Shown in pieces: positions 1-8,789 of a stretch of 64,000 nt of DNA. Origin of the DNA: Klebsiella michiganensis. Lineage in GTDB: Bacteria > Pseudomonadota > Gammaproteobacteria > Enterobacterales > Enterobacteriaceae. The stretch lies in contig NZ_PRDB01000009.1 in NCBI RefSeq assembly GCF_002925905.1, forward strand, positions 62,001 through 126,000, read 5' to 3'. The translations under genes and the position numbers were made by a program. Below the pieces are notes generated by a model. The model was not told the DNA's origin. It saw only the letters and a list, made by a program, of their open reading frames with translations, and ran no database searches. Positions within the stretch are counted from its first letter, which is position 1. The number at the start of each line of letters is the position of its first letter.

Positions 1-1166
1 AAAAACGCCGCCACATCAACACCACCTCTGATTCCGAAATCCTGCTCAATATCTTCGCCAGCGAGCTGGACAACTTCCGCCACTATCCGCTGGAAGCAGA
101 CAACATTTTTGCGGCGATCGCCGCCACCAACCGCCAGATTCGCGGCGCTTATGCCTGCGTGGCGATGATTATCGGTCACGGCATGGTCGCTTTCCGCGAC
201 CCGAACGGCATTCGTCCGCTGGTGCTGGGCAAGCGCGATATCGGCGATGGCCGCACCGAGTATATGGTCGCTTCGGAAAGCGTGGCGCTGGATACGCTGG
301 GCTTTGAGTTCCTGCGCGACGTGGCGCCTGGTGAAGCGGTATATATCACCGAAAAAGGCCAGCTGTTTACTCGCCAGTGTGCGGAAAACCCGGTCAGCAA
401 CCCGTGCCTGTTCGAGTACGTCTATTTTGCGCGTCCAGACTCCTTCATCGACAAAATTTCCGTTTACAGCGCCCGCGTCAATATGGGCACGAAGCTGGGC
501 GAGAAAATTGCCCGCGAGTGGGAAGATCTGGATATCGATGTGGTCATTCCCATTCCGGAAACCTCCTGCGATATCGCGCTGGAAATTGCCCGCATCCTCG
601 ATAAGCCGTATCGCCAGGGGTTTGTTAAAAACCGCTACGTTGGCCGTACCTTTATCATGCCGGGCCAGCAGCTGCGCCGTAAGTCCGTGCGCCGTAAGCT
701 TAACGCCAACCGCGCCGAGTTCCGGGATAAGAACGTGCTGCTGGTGGATGACTCCATCGTGCGCGGCACCACCTCTGAGCAGATTATCGAGATGGCGCGC
801 GAAGCCGGGGCGAAGAAAGTGTATCTGGCCTCCGCTGCGCCGGAAATTCGCTTCCCGAACGTGTATGGCATCGATATGCCAACCGCCAATGAGCTGATAG
901 CCCACGGGCGTGAGGTAGATGAGATCCGCCAGATCATCGGCGCCGATGGCCTGATTTTCCAGGATCTGGACGATCTGATTGACGCGGTGCGCGCGGAGAA
1001 CCCGGATATTCAGCAGTTTGAATGCTCGGTGTTCAACGGTATCTACGTCACTAAAGATGTCGATCAGCAGTATCTGGACTATCTCGACTCTCTGCGTAAC
1101 GACGACGCGAAAGCGGTTCAGCTGCAGAATGAAGTTGAAAACTTAGAGATGCACAACGAAGGGTAA
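1..1166 (+). CDS. purF: Amidophosphoribosyltransferase PurF, 5'-truncated by the window edge
   Basis: PurF commits PRPP to purine synthesis, making 5-phosphoribosylamine with ammonia released from glutamine. The reading frame is open from base 3, so the window begins inside the gene and the N-terminal catalytic cysteine of the glutaminase domain is missing. The visible part begins late in the glutaminase domain ([12 protein letters not shown]) and runs through the phosphoribosyltransferase domain, including the PRPP-binding motif [13 protein letters not shown] near base 740. The internal ATG at 159 is not the true start. The C-terminus ends normally and a strong hairpin terminator follows. 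Identity is from close recall of the E. coli protein. Confidence 0.97.
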   Translation, partial: KRRHINTTSDSEILLNIFASELDNFRHYPLEADNIFAAIAATNRQIRGAYACVAMIIGHGMVAFRDPNGIRPLVLGKRDIGDGRTEYMVASESVALDTLGFEFLRDVAPGEAVYITEKGQLFTRQCAENPVSNPCLFEYVYFARPDSFIDKISVYSARVNMGTKLGEKIAREWEDLDIDVVIPIPETSCDIALEIARILDKPYRQGFVKNRYVGRTFIMPGQQLRRKSVRRKLNANRAEFRDKNVLLVDDSIVRGTTSEQIIEMAREAGAKKVYLASAAPEIRFPNVYGIDMPTANELIAHGREVDEIRQIIGADGLIFQDLDDLIDAVRAENPDIQQFECSVFNGIYVTKDVDQQYLDYLDSLRNDDAKAVQLQNEVENLEMHNEG

Positions 1167-1183
1167 TCCTCTGTTTTGCTGAG

Positions 1184-1214
1184 AGCCCGCGGTCTGACGG
1201 CCGCGGGCTTTTTT
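1184..1214 (+). terminator. Rho-independent terminator after purF
   Basis: A perfect 9-bp stem (AGCCCGCGG with CCGCGGGCT) around an 8-nt loop is followed by a T run. It lies 18 bp after the purF stop codon and separates purF from ubiX. Confidence 0.92.
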
Positions 1215-1256
1215 ATTTTCTCGCGCCAAATGCGGGTCCGCGGTTGCGTCGGAGAC

Positions 1257-1262
1257 TATAAT
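1257..1262 (+). promoter_or_regulatory. Candidate -10 box for ubiX
   Basis: A consensus TATAAT lies 41 bp before the ubiX start, directly after the purF terminator. No good -35 hexamer is visible at 16-18 bp spacing (GGGTCC is all that is there), so this is a plausible but unproved promoter. Confidence 0.45.
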
Positions 1263-1302
1263 CCGGCAAAGTCTGCGCCATTGTGTGAAAGGGGCAATCA
1301 TC

Positions 1303-1872
1303 GTGAAGCGACTCATTATCGGTATTTCTGGCGCCAGCGGCGCGATTTACGGCGTACGCTTGCTCCAGGTTTTGCGCGAAGTTTCGGATGTCGAAACCCA
1401 TCTTATTTTAAGCCAGGCCGCGCGCCAGACGCTGGCGCTGGAGACGGATTTCTCCCTGCGCGAGGTGCAGGCGTTAGCCGACGTGGTGCACGATGCCCGC
1501 GATATCGCCGCCAGCATCTCTTCCGGCTCTTTTAAAACCGCCGGGATGGTGATTTTGCCATGCTCAATGAAGACCCTCTCCGGCATCGTTCATAGCTATA
1601 CCGACGGGCTGCTGACCAGGGCGGCGGACGTGGTGCTTAAAGAGCGCCGGCCGCTGGTGCTGTGCGTACGGGAAACGCCGTTCCACCTTGGCCATTTACG
1701 GCTGCTGGTCCAGGCGGCGGAAATGGGCGCGGTGATTATGCCGCCGGTTCCGGCGTTTTATCATCGCCCGAAAAGCCTGGACGATGTGATCAATCAGACG
1801 GTCAATCGCGTGATCGATCAGTTCGATATCTCTCTTCCGCAAGACCTCTTTTCCCGCTGGCAGGGCGCGTAG
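1303..1872 (+). CDS. ubiX: Flavin prenyltransferase UbiX
   Basis: UbiX prenylates FMN to make the cofactor of the decarboxylase UbiD in ubiquinone biosynthesis. The product is 189 aa, the same length as E. coli UbiX when begun at the GTG at 1303, which has an AGGGG Shine-Dalgarno about 8 bp upstream. The in-frame GTG at 1285 would add six residues without a better ribosome site. The flavoprotein motif GISGASGAIYG is at the N-terminus, and the conserved ILPCSMKTLSGI and VPAFYHRP segments are present. It stands alone between the purF terminator and argT. Confidence 0.95.
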   Translation: MKRLIIGISGASGAIYGVRLLQVLREVSDVETHLILSQAARQTLALETDFSLREVQALADVVHDARDIAASISSGSFKTAGMVILPCSMKTLSGIVHSYTDGLLTRAADVVLKERRPLVLCVRETPFHLGHLRLLVQAAEMGAVIMPPVPAFYHRPKSLDDVINQTVNRVIDQFDISLPQDLFSRWQGA

Positions 1873-1873
1873 G

Positions 1874-1898
1874 GCGCACTAAGATAGTGCGCTTTGTT
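1874..1898 (+). terminator. Hairpin after ubiX, probable terminator
   Basis: A perfect 8-bp stem (GCGCACTA with TAGTGCGC) with a 3-nt loop is followed by TTTGTT, 2 bp after the ubiX stop. The T run is interrupted, so termination may be partial. Confidence 0.65.
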
Positions 1899-2076
1899 CA
1901 CATCCGCCTCCCTGCAGTGCAATTTTGTCGCCTCGATCAAATCCTCAACATTTAATTTGTTTTTTTGCGCTGCGGCACTGCGGTTTATCCGTTATTGCTG
2001 GTATCTTCCCTTTTAAGACAAACTTGCAACCTTTATTTAACATATTTAACGCCATTTCCAGCACGCACTGAGAAAA

Positions 2077-2092
2077 TGGCATAAAACGTGCA
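2077..2092 (+). promoter_or_regulatory. Sigma-54-type promoter of argT
   Basis: TGGCAT at 2077 and TGCA ending at 2092 put the invariant GG and GC doublets at sigma-54 -24/-12 spacing. Transcription would start near 2103, about 60 bp before argT. Nitrogen control of argT through NtrC is established in Salmonella. I could not find a convincing paired NtrC site upstream here. Confidence 0.75.
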
Positions 2093-2163
2093 AGATTTTG
2101 CCGGCAGTACAAATAACAAGATAACGCATCGCATAACAACATCACGACACTTAAGGGTAACCT

Positions 2164-2946
2164 ATGAAGAAGACGGTCCTGGCTCTCTCTTTAATGATGG
2201 GAATTTGCAGCGCCTCCAGCGCGTTCGCCGCGCTGCCGCAGAATATCCGCATTGGCACCGATGCCACCTACGCGCCTTTCTCTTCAAAGGATGCGAAAGG
2301 GGATTTCGTGGGTTTTGACATTGATTTGGGTAACGAGCTCTGTTCGCGCATCAAAGTAAAATGCACCTGGGTCGGCAGCGATTTCGACTCCCTGATCCCG
2401 TCGCTGAAGGCCAAGAAAATCGACGCCATTATCTCTTCGCTGTCGATTACGGAAAAACGCCAGCAGGAAATCGCCTTCTCTGACAAGCTCTACGCGGCCG
2501 ACTCCCGCCTGATCGCCGCCAAAGGCTCGCCGATTCAACCGACGCTGGAATCCCTCAAAGGCAAGCATGTTGGCGTACTGCAGGGCTCCACCCAGGAGGC
2601 CTATGGTAATGAACGCTGGCGCAGCCACGGCGTGGACGTTGTGGCCTATCAGAATCAGGATTTGATCTACTCAGACCTTGCTGCGGGTCGCCTGGACGCC
2701 GCGTTGCAGGATGAAGTGGCCGCCAGCGAGGGCTTCCTCAAGCAACCTGCCGGTAAAGATTTTGCCTTTGCCGGTCCTTCCGTTAAAGACAAAAAGTTCT
2801 TCGGTGATGGTACCGGCATCGGCCTGCGTAAGGACGATAGCGAGCTGAAGGCCGCGTTTGATAAAGCGCTGGCCGACATGCGTAAAGACGGCACCTACGA
2901 CAAAATGGCGAAGAAATACTTCGACTTCAACGTTTACGGTGATTAA
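2164..2946 (+). CDS. argT: Lysine/arginine/ornithine-binding periplasmic protein ArgT
   Basis: This solute receptor delivers lysine, arginine and ornithine to the HisQMP membrane complex. The product is 260 aa with a signal peptide ending SSAFA, followed by the mature start [11 protein letters not shown] and the type 3 solute-binding signature [11 protein letters not shown]. It is closely similar to HisJ encoded immediately downstream (shared [12 protein letters not shown] and [16 protein letters not shown]-type ends), reflecting an ancient tandem duplication. A good Shine-Dalgarno (AAGGGTAACC) precedes the ATG. It has its own sigma-54-type promoter and a GC-rich hairpin after its stop. Confidence 0.97.
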   Translation: MKKTVLALSLMMGICSASSAFAALPQNIRIGTDATYAPFSSKDAKGDFVGFDIDLGNELCSRIKVKCTWVGSDFDSLIPSLKAKKIDAIISSLSITEKRQQEIAFSDKLYAADSRLIAAKGSPIQPTLESLKGKHVGVLQGSTQEAYGNERWRSHGVDVVAYQNQDLIYSDLAAGRLDAALQDEVAASEGFLKQPAGKDFAFAGPSVKDKKFFGDGTGIGLRKDDSELKAAFDKALADMRKDGTYDKMAKKYFDFNVYGD

Positions 2947-2955
2947 GACGCCCGC

Positions 2956-2974
2956 TGGCCCGGACGCCGGGCCA
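2956..2974 (+). other. GC-rich hairpin after argT
   Basis: A perfect 8-bp stem (TGGCCCGG with CCGGGCCA) encloses a 3-nt loop 10 bp after the argT stop. There is no T run, so it more likely protects the 3' end of the mRNA or terminates weakly. Confidence 0.55.
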
Positions 2975-2988
2975 TGCGCATCCCTTTC

Positions 2989-3035
2989 TGTCTGATTTTG
3001 GTGCAGCTGCGCTTTTAGCGGATCAATTTGGTGCA
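2989..3035 (+). promoter_or_regulatory. Two NtrC-like sites upstream of hisJ
   Basis: TTTGGTGCAG occurs twice, with 17-bp sites at 2989-3005 and 3019-3035, exactly 30 bp (about three helical turns) apart. In each the right half-site TGGTGCA is perfect and the left half matches 4 of 7 bases of the NtrC dyad. They lie about 137 and 167 bp before the predicted sigma-54 start of hisJ, a normal enhancer distance. Confidence 0.6.
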
Positions 3036-3137
3036 GGAAATTGCGCACGCGATGTTAAAAAGTGCATAGTTAAGCGTTTCCGATGCGAAAAAATTTGCTT
3101 TCCGGCGCAGAATGCTTTGCCTTACCGGGGCGAATAA

Positions 3138-3153
3138 TGGCACGATAACTGCC
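3138..3153 (+). promoter_or_regulatory. Sigma-54-type promoter of hisJQMP
   Basis: TGGCACG at 3138-3144, four bases, then CTGC gives a full -24 box and the -12 GC doublet at correct spacing. The predicted start is near 3164, 40 bp before hisJ. This corresponds to the nitrogen-regulated histidine-transport promoter region known in Salmonella as dhuA. Confidence 0.78.
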
Positions 3154-3203
3154 GTAAGTACTTCTAATAAATCCGTTAGAATGACAGTCTGTTGAGGATA
3201 GTT

Positions 3204-3986
3204 ATGAAAAAACTGGCGTTGTCTCTCTCTTTAGCGCTGGCCCTTTCCAGCGTTTCCACTGTATTCGCAGCCATTCCGCAAAAAGTCCGCATCGGCACCG
3301 ATCCTACTTATGCCCCGTTCGAATCGAAGAATGCGCAGGGTGAACTGGTGGGTTTTGACATCGATCTGGCAAAAGAGCTCTGTAAGCGTATCAATACGCA
3401 ATGTACCTTCATTGAGAACCCGCTGGACGCGCTGATCCCTTCTTTAAAAGCGAAGAAAATCGACGCCATTATGTCTTCGCTTTCGATCACCGAAAAACGC
3501 CAGCAGGAAATTGCCTTCACCGACAAACTGTACGCGGCTGATTCACGCCTGGTCGTGAAAAAAGGCAGCGATATTACGCCAGACCTCGCGAAGCTGAAAG
3601 GCAAGCGCGTCGGTGTTCTCCAGGGTACCACCCAGGAAACCTACGGCAACGAGCACTGGGCGCCAAAAGGCATTGAAATCGTTTCCTATCAGGGACAGGA
3701 CAATATTTATTCCGACCTGACTGCCGGACGCATTGACGCGGCGTTCCAGGATGAAGTCGCCGCCAGCGAAGGCTTCCTCAAACAGCCTATCGGCAAGGAT
3801 TATCAGTTCGGCGGTCCGTCGATTAAAGACGAGAAGCTGTTCGGCGTCGGCACCGGTATGGGGCTGCGCAAAGAGGATAACGAACTACGTGAAGCACTGA
3901 ATAAAGCCTTTGCCGAGATGCGCCAGGATGGCACCTACGACAAGCTGGCGAAGAAATATTTCGATTTTAACGTGTACGGCGACTAA
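3204..3986 (+). CDS. hisJ: Histidine-binding periplasmic protein HisJ
   Basis: HisJ binds L-histidine in the periplasm and docks to the HisQMP permease. Beginning at the ATG at 3204, behind a GAGG Shine-Dalgarno, gives 260 aa with a signal peptide ending TVFA and a mature start [11 protein letters not shown]. The upstream TTG at 3192 is rejected because it would precede the ribosome site. The ligand-binding solute-receptor signature [11 protein letters not shown] is present. A hairpin separates it from hisQ, as expected for a receptor made in excess over its membrane partners. Confidence 0.97.
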   Translation: MKKLALSLSLALALSSVSTVFAAIPQKVRIGTDPTYAPFESKNAQGELVGFDIDLAKELCKRINTQCTFIENPLDALIPSLKAKKIDAIMSSLSITEKRQQEIAFTDKLYAADSRLVVKKGSDITPDLAKLKGKRVGVLQGTTQETYGNEHWAPKGIEIVSYQGQDNIYSDLTAGRIDAAFQDEVAASEGFLKQPIGKDYQFGGPSIKDEKLFGVGTGMGLRKEDNELREALNKAFAEMRQDGTYDKLAKKYFDFNVYGD

Positions 3987-4003
3987 CCATCCCGCGTACC
4001 CCG

Positions 4004-4025
4004 TCGCGCGTTATTTTGCGCGCGA
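4004..4025 (+). other. Intercistronic hairpin between hisJ and hisQ
   Basis: A perfect 7-bp stem (TCGCGCG with CGCGCGA) with an 8-nt AT-rich loop lies between hisJ and hisQ. In E. coli and Salmonella a REP element sits here and protects hisJ mRNA. This simpler hairpin may do the same job. Confidence 0.55.
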
Positions 4026-4052
4026 TGGTTGATGACAGACAGGGCAGACAGC

Positions 4053-4739
4053 ATGCTGTACGGGTTTTCACAGGTTATTTTTCAGGGCGCGCTGGTCACC
4101 CTTGAGCTGGCGTTAAGCTCGGTCGTTCTGGCGGTGCTTATCGGTCTGGCGGGCGCCGGGGCGAAACTTTCCAACAATCGTCCGTTGGCGTTGATTTTTG
4201 AAGGCTATACCACCTTAATCCGCGGCGTGCCCGATCTGGTGCTGATGCTGCTGATTTTCTACGGGCTACAGATTGCGCTCAATGGCGTAACCGATGCGCT
4301 TGGCCTGGCGCAGTTTGATATCGACCCCATGGTGGCGGGGATCATCACGCTGGGCTTTATTTACGGGGCCTACTTCACCGAAACCTTTCGCGGCGCCTTC
4401 CTGGCGGTGCCAAAGGGACATATTGAAGCGGCGACGGCCTTCGGCTTTAGCGGTGGGCAAACCTTTCGTCGTATTCTGTTTCCGGCAATGATGCGCTACG
4501 CGCTGCCCGGAATCGGCAACAACTGGCAGGTTATCCTCAAAGCGACCGCGCTGGTCTCACTGCTGGGACTGGAAGATGTGGTCAAGGCAACCCAGCTGGC
4601 GGGTAAAAGCACCTGGGAGCCGTTCTACTTTGCCATCGTCTGTGGCCTGATTTATCTGGTATTTACAACGGTTTCCAATGGTGTGCTGCTGATGCTCGAA
4701 CGCCGTTATTCTGTGGGCGTGAAGAGGGCCGACCTGTGA
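4053..4739 (+). CDS. hisQ: Histidine/LAO ABC transporter permease HisQ
   Basis: HisQ is one of two inner-membrane subunits of the histidine and lysine/arginine/ornithine importer. From the ATG at 4053 (AGGG about 8 bp upstream) the product is 228 aa, matching the E. coli length. The frame is open from 4029 but the extra residues have no counterpart. It has about five hydrophobic segments and the cytoplasmic EAA loop (EAATAFGFSGGQTFRRILFP) that contacts HisP. Its stop overlaps the GTG start of hisM. Confidence 0.96.
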   Translation: MLYGFSQVIFQGALVTLELALSSVVLAVLIGLAGAGAKLSNNRPLALIFEGYTTLIRGVPDLVLMLLIFYGLQIALNGVTDALGLAQFDIDPMVAGIITLGFIYGAYFTETFRGAFLAVPKGHIEAATAFGFSGGQTFRRILFPAMMRYALPGIGNNWQVILKATALVSLLGLEDVVKATQLAGKSTWEPFYFAIVCGLIYLVFTTVSNGVLLMLERRYSVGVKRADL

Positions 4740-5452
4740 TTGATATTATTCAGGAGTACTGGAAATCCCTGCTGTGGACCGACGGCTATCGCTTTACCGG
4801 CGTGGCGATTACGCTCTGGCTGCTGATCTCTTCCGTGGTGATGGGCGGCATCCTGGCGGTTTTCCTCGCCATTGGCCGAGTGTCGAGCAATAAATTTATC
4901 CAGTTCCCCATCTGGCTGTTCACCTATATCTTTCGCGGCACGCCGCTGTACGTCCAGCTGCTGGTGTTCTATTCCGGAATGTACACGCTTGAGGTCGTCA
5001 AAGGCACAGAACTGCTGAACGCCTTCTTTCGCAGCGGCCTGAACTGTACGGTGCTGGCGCTGACGCTGAACACCTGCGCCTACACCACGGAGATTTTCGC
5101 CGGGGCGATTCGTTCAGTGCCGGCAGGCGAGATAGAAGCCGCCCGGGCGTACGGTTTTTCTTCGGTCAAAATGTATCGCTGCATTATTTTGCCTTCCGCG
5201 CTGCGTATTGCGCTGCCTGCATACAGCAACGAAGTGATTCTGATGCTGCATTCCACCGCGCTGGCTTTTACCGCCACGGTGCCGGATCTGCTGAAAATTG
5301 CCCGCGATATTAACTCGGCAACCTACCAGCCGTTTACCGCCTTCGGTATTGCCGCAGTACTGTATTTAATTATCTCGTATGTGTTGATTAGCCTGTTCCG
5401 CAGGGCGGAAAAGCGCTGGCTCCAGCATATCAAACCTTCTTCGACGCACTGA
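4736..5452 (+). CDS. hisM: Histidine/LAO ABC transporter permease HisM
   Basis: HisM is the second membrane subunit and pairs with HisQ. The 238-aa product starts at a GTG that overlaps the hisQ stop by four bases, implying translational coupling. The EAA loop ([20 protein letters not shown]) is present near residue 140 and the C-terminus ends [11 protein letters not shown], almost as in E. coli. hisP begins 7 bp downstream. Confidence 0.96.
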   Translation: MIDIIQEYWKSLLWTDGYRFTGVAITLWLLISSVVMGGILAVFLAIGRVSSNKFIQFPIWLFTYIFRGTPLYVQLLVFYSGMYTLEVVKGTELLNAFFRSGLNCTVLALTLNTCAYTTEIFAGAIRSVPAGEIEAARAYGFSSVKMYRCIILPSALRIALPAYSNEVILMLHSTALAFTATVPDLLKIARDINSATYQPFTAFGIAAVLYLIISYVLISLFRRAEKRWLQHIKPSSTH

Positions 5453-5459
5453 GAACGCC

Positions 5460-6233
5460 ATGTCCGACAATAAATTAAATGTAATCGATCTGCATAAACG
5501 TTACGGCGAGCATGAAGTACTGAAGGGCGTCTCACTGCGGGCGAAAGCCGGAGACGTGATCAGTATTATTGGCTCATCCGGTTCCGGGAAAAGTACCTTT
5601 TTGCGCTGTATTAACTTTCTTGAGAAGCCCAGCGAAGGGACGATCGTTGTTAACGGGCAAAACATTGGCCTGGTTCGCGATAAAGACGGTCAGTTAAAGG
5701 TTTCTGATAAAAATCAGCTACGTTTGCTACGTACTCGCCTGACGATGGTATTCCAGCATTTTAACCTGTGGAGCCATATGACGGTGCTGGAAAACGTGAT
5801 GGAGGCGCCGATTCAGGTGCTGGGCCTGAGTAAACAGGAAGCGCGCGATCGGGCGGTAAAATACCTGGCGAAAGTCGGTATTGATGAACGTCAGCAGATT
5901 AAATATCCGGTTCATCTCTCCGGCGGCCAGCAGCAGCGCGTTTCCATTGCCCGCGCGCTGGCGATGGAGCCCGACGTACTGCTGTTTGATGAACCGACGT
6001 CGGCGCTTGACCCTGAACTGGTGGGCGAAGTGCTGAGGATCATGCAGCAGCTGGCGGAAGAGGGGAAAACCATGGTCGTGGTCACCCATGAAATGGGCTT
6101 TGCACGCCACGTCTCCTCGCACGTGATCTTCCTGCATCAGGGCAAAATTGAAGAAGAAGGGCATCCTGACGAGGTTTTCGGCAACCCGAAAAGCCAGCGT
6201 CTGCAGCAGTTCCTGAAGGGCTCTTTGAAGTAA
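5460..6233 (+). CDS. hisP: Histidine/LAO ABC transporter ATPase HisP
   Basis: HisP dimerises on the inner face of the membrane and powers the HisQM permease. The 257-aa product has Walker [10 protein letters not shown] near residue 40, the signature LSGGQQQRV, Walker [13 protein letters not shown] and the switch histidine in [10 protein letters not shown]. It is the last gene of the operon. It converges with a GNAT gene across a short hairpin-containing gap. Confidence 0.97.
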   Translation: MSDNKLNVIDLHKRYGEHEVLKGVSLRAKAGDVISIIGSSGSGKSTFLRCINFLEKPSEGTIVVNGQNIGLVRDKDGQLKVSDKNQLRLLRTRLTMVFQHFNLWSHMTVLENVMEAPIQVLGLSKQEARDRAVKYLAKVGIDERQQIKYPVHLSGGQQQRVSIARALAMEPDVLLFDEPTSALDPELVGEVLRIMQQLAEEGKTMVVVTHEMGFARHVSSHVIFLHQGKIEEEGHPDEVFGNPKSQRLQQFLKGSLK

Positions 6234-6244
6234 ACACTGTCCAG

Positions 6245-6272
6245 CCCCCGGCGGAACACTCTCCGTCGGGGC
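6245..6272. terminator. Hairpin between convergent hisP and GNAT genes
   Basis: A roughly 10-bp stem (CCCCGGCGGA with TCCGTCGGGG, one G-T pair) lies between the two convergent stop codons. No clear T run follows on either strand, so its terminator role is inferred from position. Confidence 0.5.
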
Positions 6273-6274
6273 GG

Positions 6275-6784
6275 CTAACGCTCCAGCCGATACACCCAGT
6301 CGTCATAGTCAATGCCGTTCAGATGGTACGCTTTTTCGAGCACCTGAATGCGGATAAAGCCGTGTTTTTCCAGCAGACGGGAAGAGCCCGCGTTACTGCC
6401 CAGCACCCAGGCATTTATTGCGTGAACGCCGAGCTGCTGAAATCCGTAGTCGCAAATCGCTTTTAGCGCTTCACTGGCGTAACCCTTCCCCTGAGCATCA
6501 GGCAGGAGAGCGTATCCGACATCCGCTTCGTGCGGATTTTTACCGCTGATGCGCAGGCCAATATCGCCAACCGCCGCGCCGCTGGCGTCGCGCAGTACGA
6601 ATACGCCCGGGTCAGCGCAGCGTGATGCAAACAGCGTCCGCAGCGCCGGCTCCTCAAGAATCTCGCCCATATAGCGCATCACTTCCGGGTCTCGCCTTAA
6701 GCGCAGGAAAAAAGGCCAGTCGGATGAGTGAAACGGAGAGAGGCGCAGGCGCGGAGTGGTGAGTATTCTCATAAAGCGGTCCAT
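6275..6784 (-). CDS. GNAT-family N-acetyltransferase (RimJ/RimL type)
   Basis: This 169-aa protein has the RimJ/RimL-like layout. It opens with TTPRLRLSPF and has the acetyl-CoA-binding segment YALLPDAQGKGYASEALKAICDYGF at about residues 90-115, followed by VLGSNAGSSRLLEKHGF. The substrate is unknown: ribosomal protein termini, small molecules and drugs are all acetylated within this family. An in-frame ATG at 6772 is an alternative start, and neither start has a strong ribosome site. It lies downstream of the HTH/HicA-like pair on the same strand with a 55-bp gap, so cotranscription is possible. Confidence 0.8.
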   Translation of the reverse strand: MDRFMRILTTPRLRLSPFHSSDWPFFLRLRRDPEVMRYMGEILEEPALRTLFASRCADPGVFVLRDASGAAVGDIGLRISGKNPHEADVGYALLPDAQGKGYASEALKAICDYGFQQLGVHAINAWVLGSNAGSSRLLEKHGFIRIQVLEKAYHLNGIDYDDWVYRLER

Positions 6785-6839
6785 AGCGGTGGATTATTCC
6801 GCCACCTTAACATCATAAAGCGCCGGAAGGGCAATGCGT

Positions 6840-7406
6840 CTAAGCAACCGTCGGACAAGCCCGGGGCTGATTTCCGAAGCCGCGCAGATAGCGCAGCACG
6901 GTGGTGCTCTCCGGCGTCGCCCTCAGTTGTAGCGCCAGGTTGAGGTTATCCAGAACTGTCGCGTGGGCGACCAGCGGTGAATCTTCGGCAAGCCGTCCTT
7001 CCATCACCAGCCAGCCCACGACGGTTTTCCAGCGCCACAGCGGGGAGTTGCCTTTAACCCGCTGTACCGGCCCGGGAAACTGACCTGAGCCTCGTGCGCC
7101 ATCTTTTAATAAGGCGACGGCCTGTCGCGTCAGGCCGGTAAGTTCGGCAATATCGCTTAAACCGACCAGCGCGGAATCGACGGATTCAACCCGCGCGTTC
7201 AGAGCCGATGCGGATTCGATATCGGCAATCGCTGACAGAATAGCCTGCTCAAGAGAGTCTCTTTCGCGATCGAACTCCAGATAGACCGCCGTTCCGTAAA
7301 AACAGACCAGGGCGTCAGCGCAGCCTGCGGCATGCAGCGCATCTTCCAGACCCACGGTACGAGCAGTTACGCCGGAGAGGGTGAGCGTAAAATTATACAG
7401 CGCCAT
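6840..7406 (-). CDS. HTH DNA-binding protein, probable partner of the HicA-like gene
   Basis: The 188-aa product has an N-terminal alpha/beta region (MALYNFTLTLSGV) and a central helix-turn-helix (GLSDIAELTGLTRQAVALLKDG, about residues 102-123), followed by a PLWRWKTVVGWL segment typical of MerR/Xre-like small regulators. I do not recognise a named family. Its Shine-Dalgarno (AAGAAGGA) lies inside the end of the preceding 84-aa gene, whose stop is only 3 bp away, so the two are translationally coupled. The obvious inference is an antitoxin or autoregulator acting at the palindrome upstream. Confidence 0.7.
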   Translation of the reverse strand: MALYNFTLTLSGVTARTVGLEDALHAAGCADALVCFYGTAVYLEFDRERDSLEQAILSAIADIESASALNARVESVDSALVGLSDIAELTGLTRQAVALLKDGARGSGQFPGPVQRVKGNSPLWRWKTVVGWLVMEGRLAEDSPLVAHATVLDNLNLALQLRATPESTTVLRYLRGFGNQPRACPTVA

Positions 7407-7409
7407 GGT

Positions 7410-7664
7410 TTAATCCTTCTTGTGGTTAATCTGACCCGAGGCAGGCGGCTGGCAGCGGTCGACCATTCTGATAATTTGCCTGGCGTGGTTAATGGGTACC
7501 GCAGGCGTTGACCAGATGCTCATCATATGTTCCCGGTGCCGGGCTGTCCCACACATCAACCTGCCAAAACAGTGAGCGCTTTTGCCGCCAGTGATAAAAA
7601 TCCAGTCTCGTGCCAGCGCGTAGTCAATAGCTGCTCTGATATGTTTATCCGGATGTTCCTTCAT
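7410..7664 (-). CDS. Small HicA-like protein, candidate toxin
   Basis: The 84-aa product has a compact alpha-beta pattern: KHIRAAIDYALARDWIFITGG, then SAHCFGRLMC, then SIWSTPAVPINHARQIIRMVDRC. The GG-K-S-x-H stretch followed by a C-terminal His-containing helix recalls the HicA mRNA-interferase fold, but the match is by eye and distant. The ATG at 7664 has an AGGA site 7 bp upstream. The gene comes first in a two-gene unit with a helix-turn-helix protein, the same order as hicA-hicB. A palindrome and TTGACA lie just upstream. Function is unproved. Confidence 0.6.
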   Translation of the reverse strand: MKEHPDKHIRAAIDYALARDWIFITGGKSAHCFGRLMCGTARHREHMMSIWSTPAVPINHARQIIRMVDRCQPPASGQINHKKD

Positions 7665-7693
7665 CAATTCGTCCTGGTAATGCTGAATAAATT

Positions 7694-7709
7694 GTTGACG
7701 AATGTCAAC
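7694..7709 (-). promoter_or_regulatory. Palindromic operator overlapping a -35 box, upstream of the HicA-like pair
   Basis: GTTGAC-GAAT-GTCAAC is a perfect 6-bp inverted repeat 30 bp before the small gene. Read on the minus strand, one arm contains a consensus TTGACA (bases 7703-7708). The -10 region 17 bp on is poor (CAGCAT). The overlap of dyad and -35 is what autoregulated toxin-antitoxin promoters often show. Confidence 0.5.
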
Positions 7710-7875
7710 GGTGTGATGGTGTTAAATTACACACAGGGGTTATGGCAGAGTGAAAGGCATATCACTGGAATGAGATTCACAGTTAAGGCGACACAGGACG
7801 GGTGATTTTTGCGCGCTGCGAGGCGGGTTCCATAAATTAATCAGGGAGAGCGATACTCTCCCTGATGGAGCTGGA

Positions 7876-8769
7876 CTACCGCAGCACGTTGGCCAGCGCT
7901 TCTTCCAGATCGTACCAACGAAAGCCAAATCCGGCGGCTTCCAGGCGTTTAGGCAGCGCGCGCTGGCCGCCGAGTACCAGAACGGAAGATTCACCCATCA
8001 GCAGGCGAATGGCCGCCGCCGGGACGCGGAAAATGGCAGGGCGATTTAGCGCATGCCCCAGCGCGTGGGCGAACTGCTCGTTGCGCACAGGGTAAGGGGA
8101 AACCATATTAAACGGCCCCCGCAGGTCGTTATCCAGCAGCCAGAGAATACCGTTGACCATGTCGTCGATGTGGATCCACGCCAGATATTGCCTTCCGCTA
8201 CCGATAGGGCCGCCGAGGCCAAGCTTAAAGGCCGGCGTCATTTTGGCCAGAATACCGCCTCGCGGCGCCAGCACCACGCCGGTACGCAGCAGGCAGACGC
8301 GGGTGCGATCGCTCTGCGCTTCGCAGGCGATTTGCTCCCAGCGGGCGCAAAGCTTGTGGGTAAACTCGTTGTGCGGCGGCTCCTCTTCGGTTACCACGAC
8401 TTCACCGAGGTCGCCATAATAACCGGCGGCGGAGCCGCTAATCAGCACCGAGGGGGGCGTATCGCTGGCGTTGAACAGCGTGACCAGCTTTTGGGTGATA
8501 TCCCAGCGGCTGTGGCAGAGACGCTGTTTCTGCTCCGCCGTCCAGCGCTTATCGGCGATCGGCTCGCCGGCCAGATTAATGACGGCATCAATGCCGTTGA
8601 GGTTCGCCTGATGCTCGAAATCGCGCCACAGGGTGACGCGCGAATCGAGGCGGCTTTTGGCCTTTTCAGGGCTGCGCGTAGAAACCGTTACGTGATGTCC
8701 AAGCTCCAGTAGCCGGGGGATCAGATGGCGGCCAATCAGGCCGGTACCGCCAGTAAGCAGAACGTTCAT
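7876..8769 (-). CDS. yfcH: SDR39U1-type NAD(P)-dependent epimerase-like protein YfcH
   Basis: YfcH is an extended short-chain dehydrogenase/reductase of unknown substrate. The 297-aa product opens with the dinucleotide-binding motif [11 protein letters not shown], carries [13 protein letters not shown] and an active-site region [10 protein letters not shown], and ends in the DUF1731 region ([20 protein letters not shown]). It lies 20 bp downstream of folX on the same strand, so the two are probably cotranscribed. A strong AGGGAGG ribosome site precedes the ATG. Confidence 0.93.
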   Translation of the reverse strand: MNVLLTGGTGLIGRHLIPRLLELGHHVTVSTRSPEKAKSRLDSRVTLWRDFEHQANLNGIDAVINLAGEPIADKRWTAEQKQRLCHSRWDITQKLVTLFNASDTPPSVLISGSAAGYYGDLGEVVVTEEEPPHNEFTHKLCARWEQIACEAQSDRTRVCLLRTGVVLAPRGGILAKMTPAFKLGLGGPIGSGRQYLAWIHIDDMVNGILWLLDNDLRGPFNMVSPYPVRNEQFAHALGHALNRPAIFRVPAAAIRLLMGESSVLVLGGQRALPKRLEAAGFGFRWYDLEEALANVLR

Positions 8770-8789
8770 AGCGCCTCCCTAAGATGCGT

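Noticed and set aside
1176-1535. A 119-codon open frame running from the purF terminator into ubiX
   Set aside because: It begins in a transcription terminator and overlaps ubiX in another frame, with no conserved feature.
3084-3101. A sigma-54-like match ending TTTGCT before hisJ
   Set aside because: The -24 GG doublet is missing. The element at 3138-3153 matches fully at the correct spacing.
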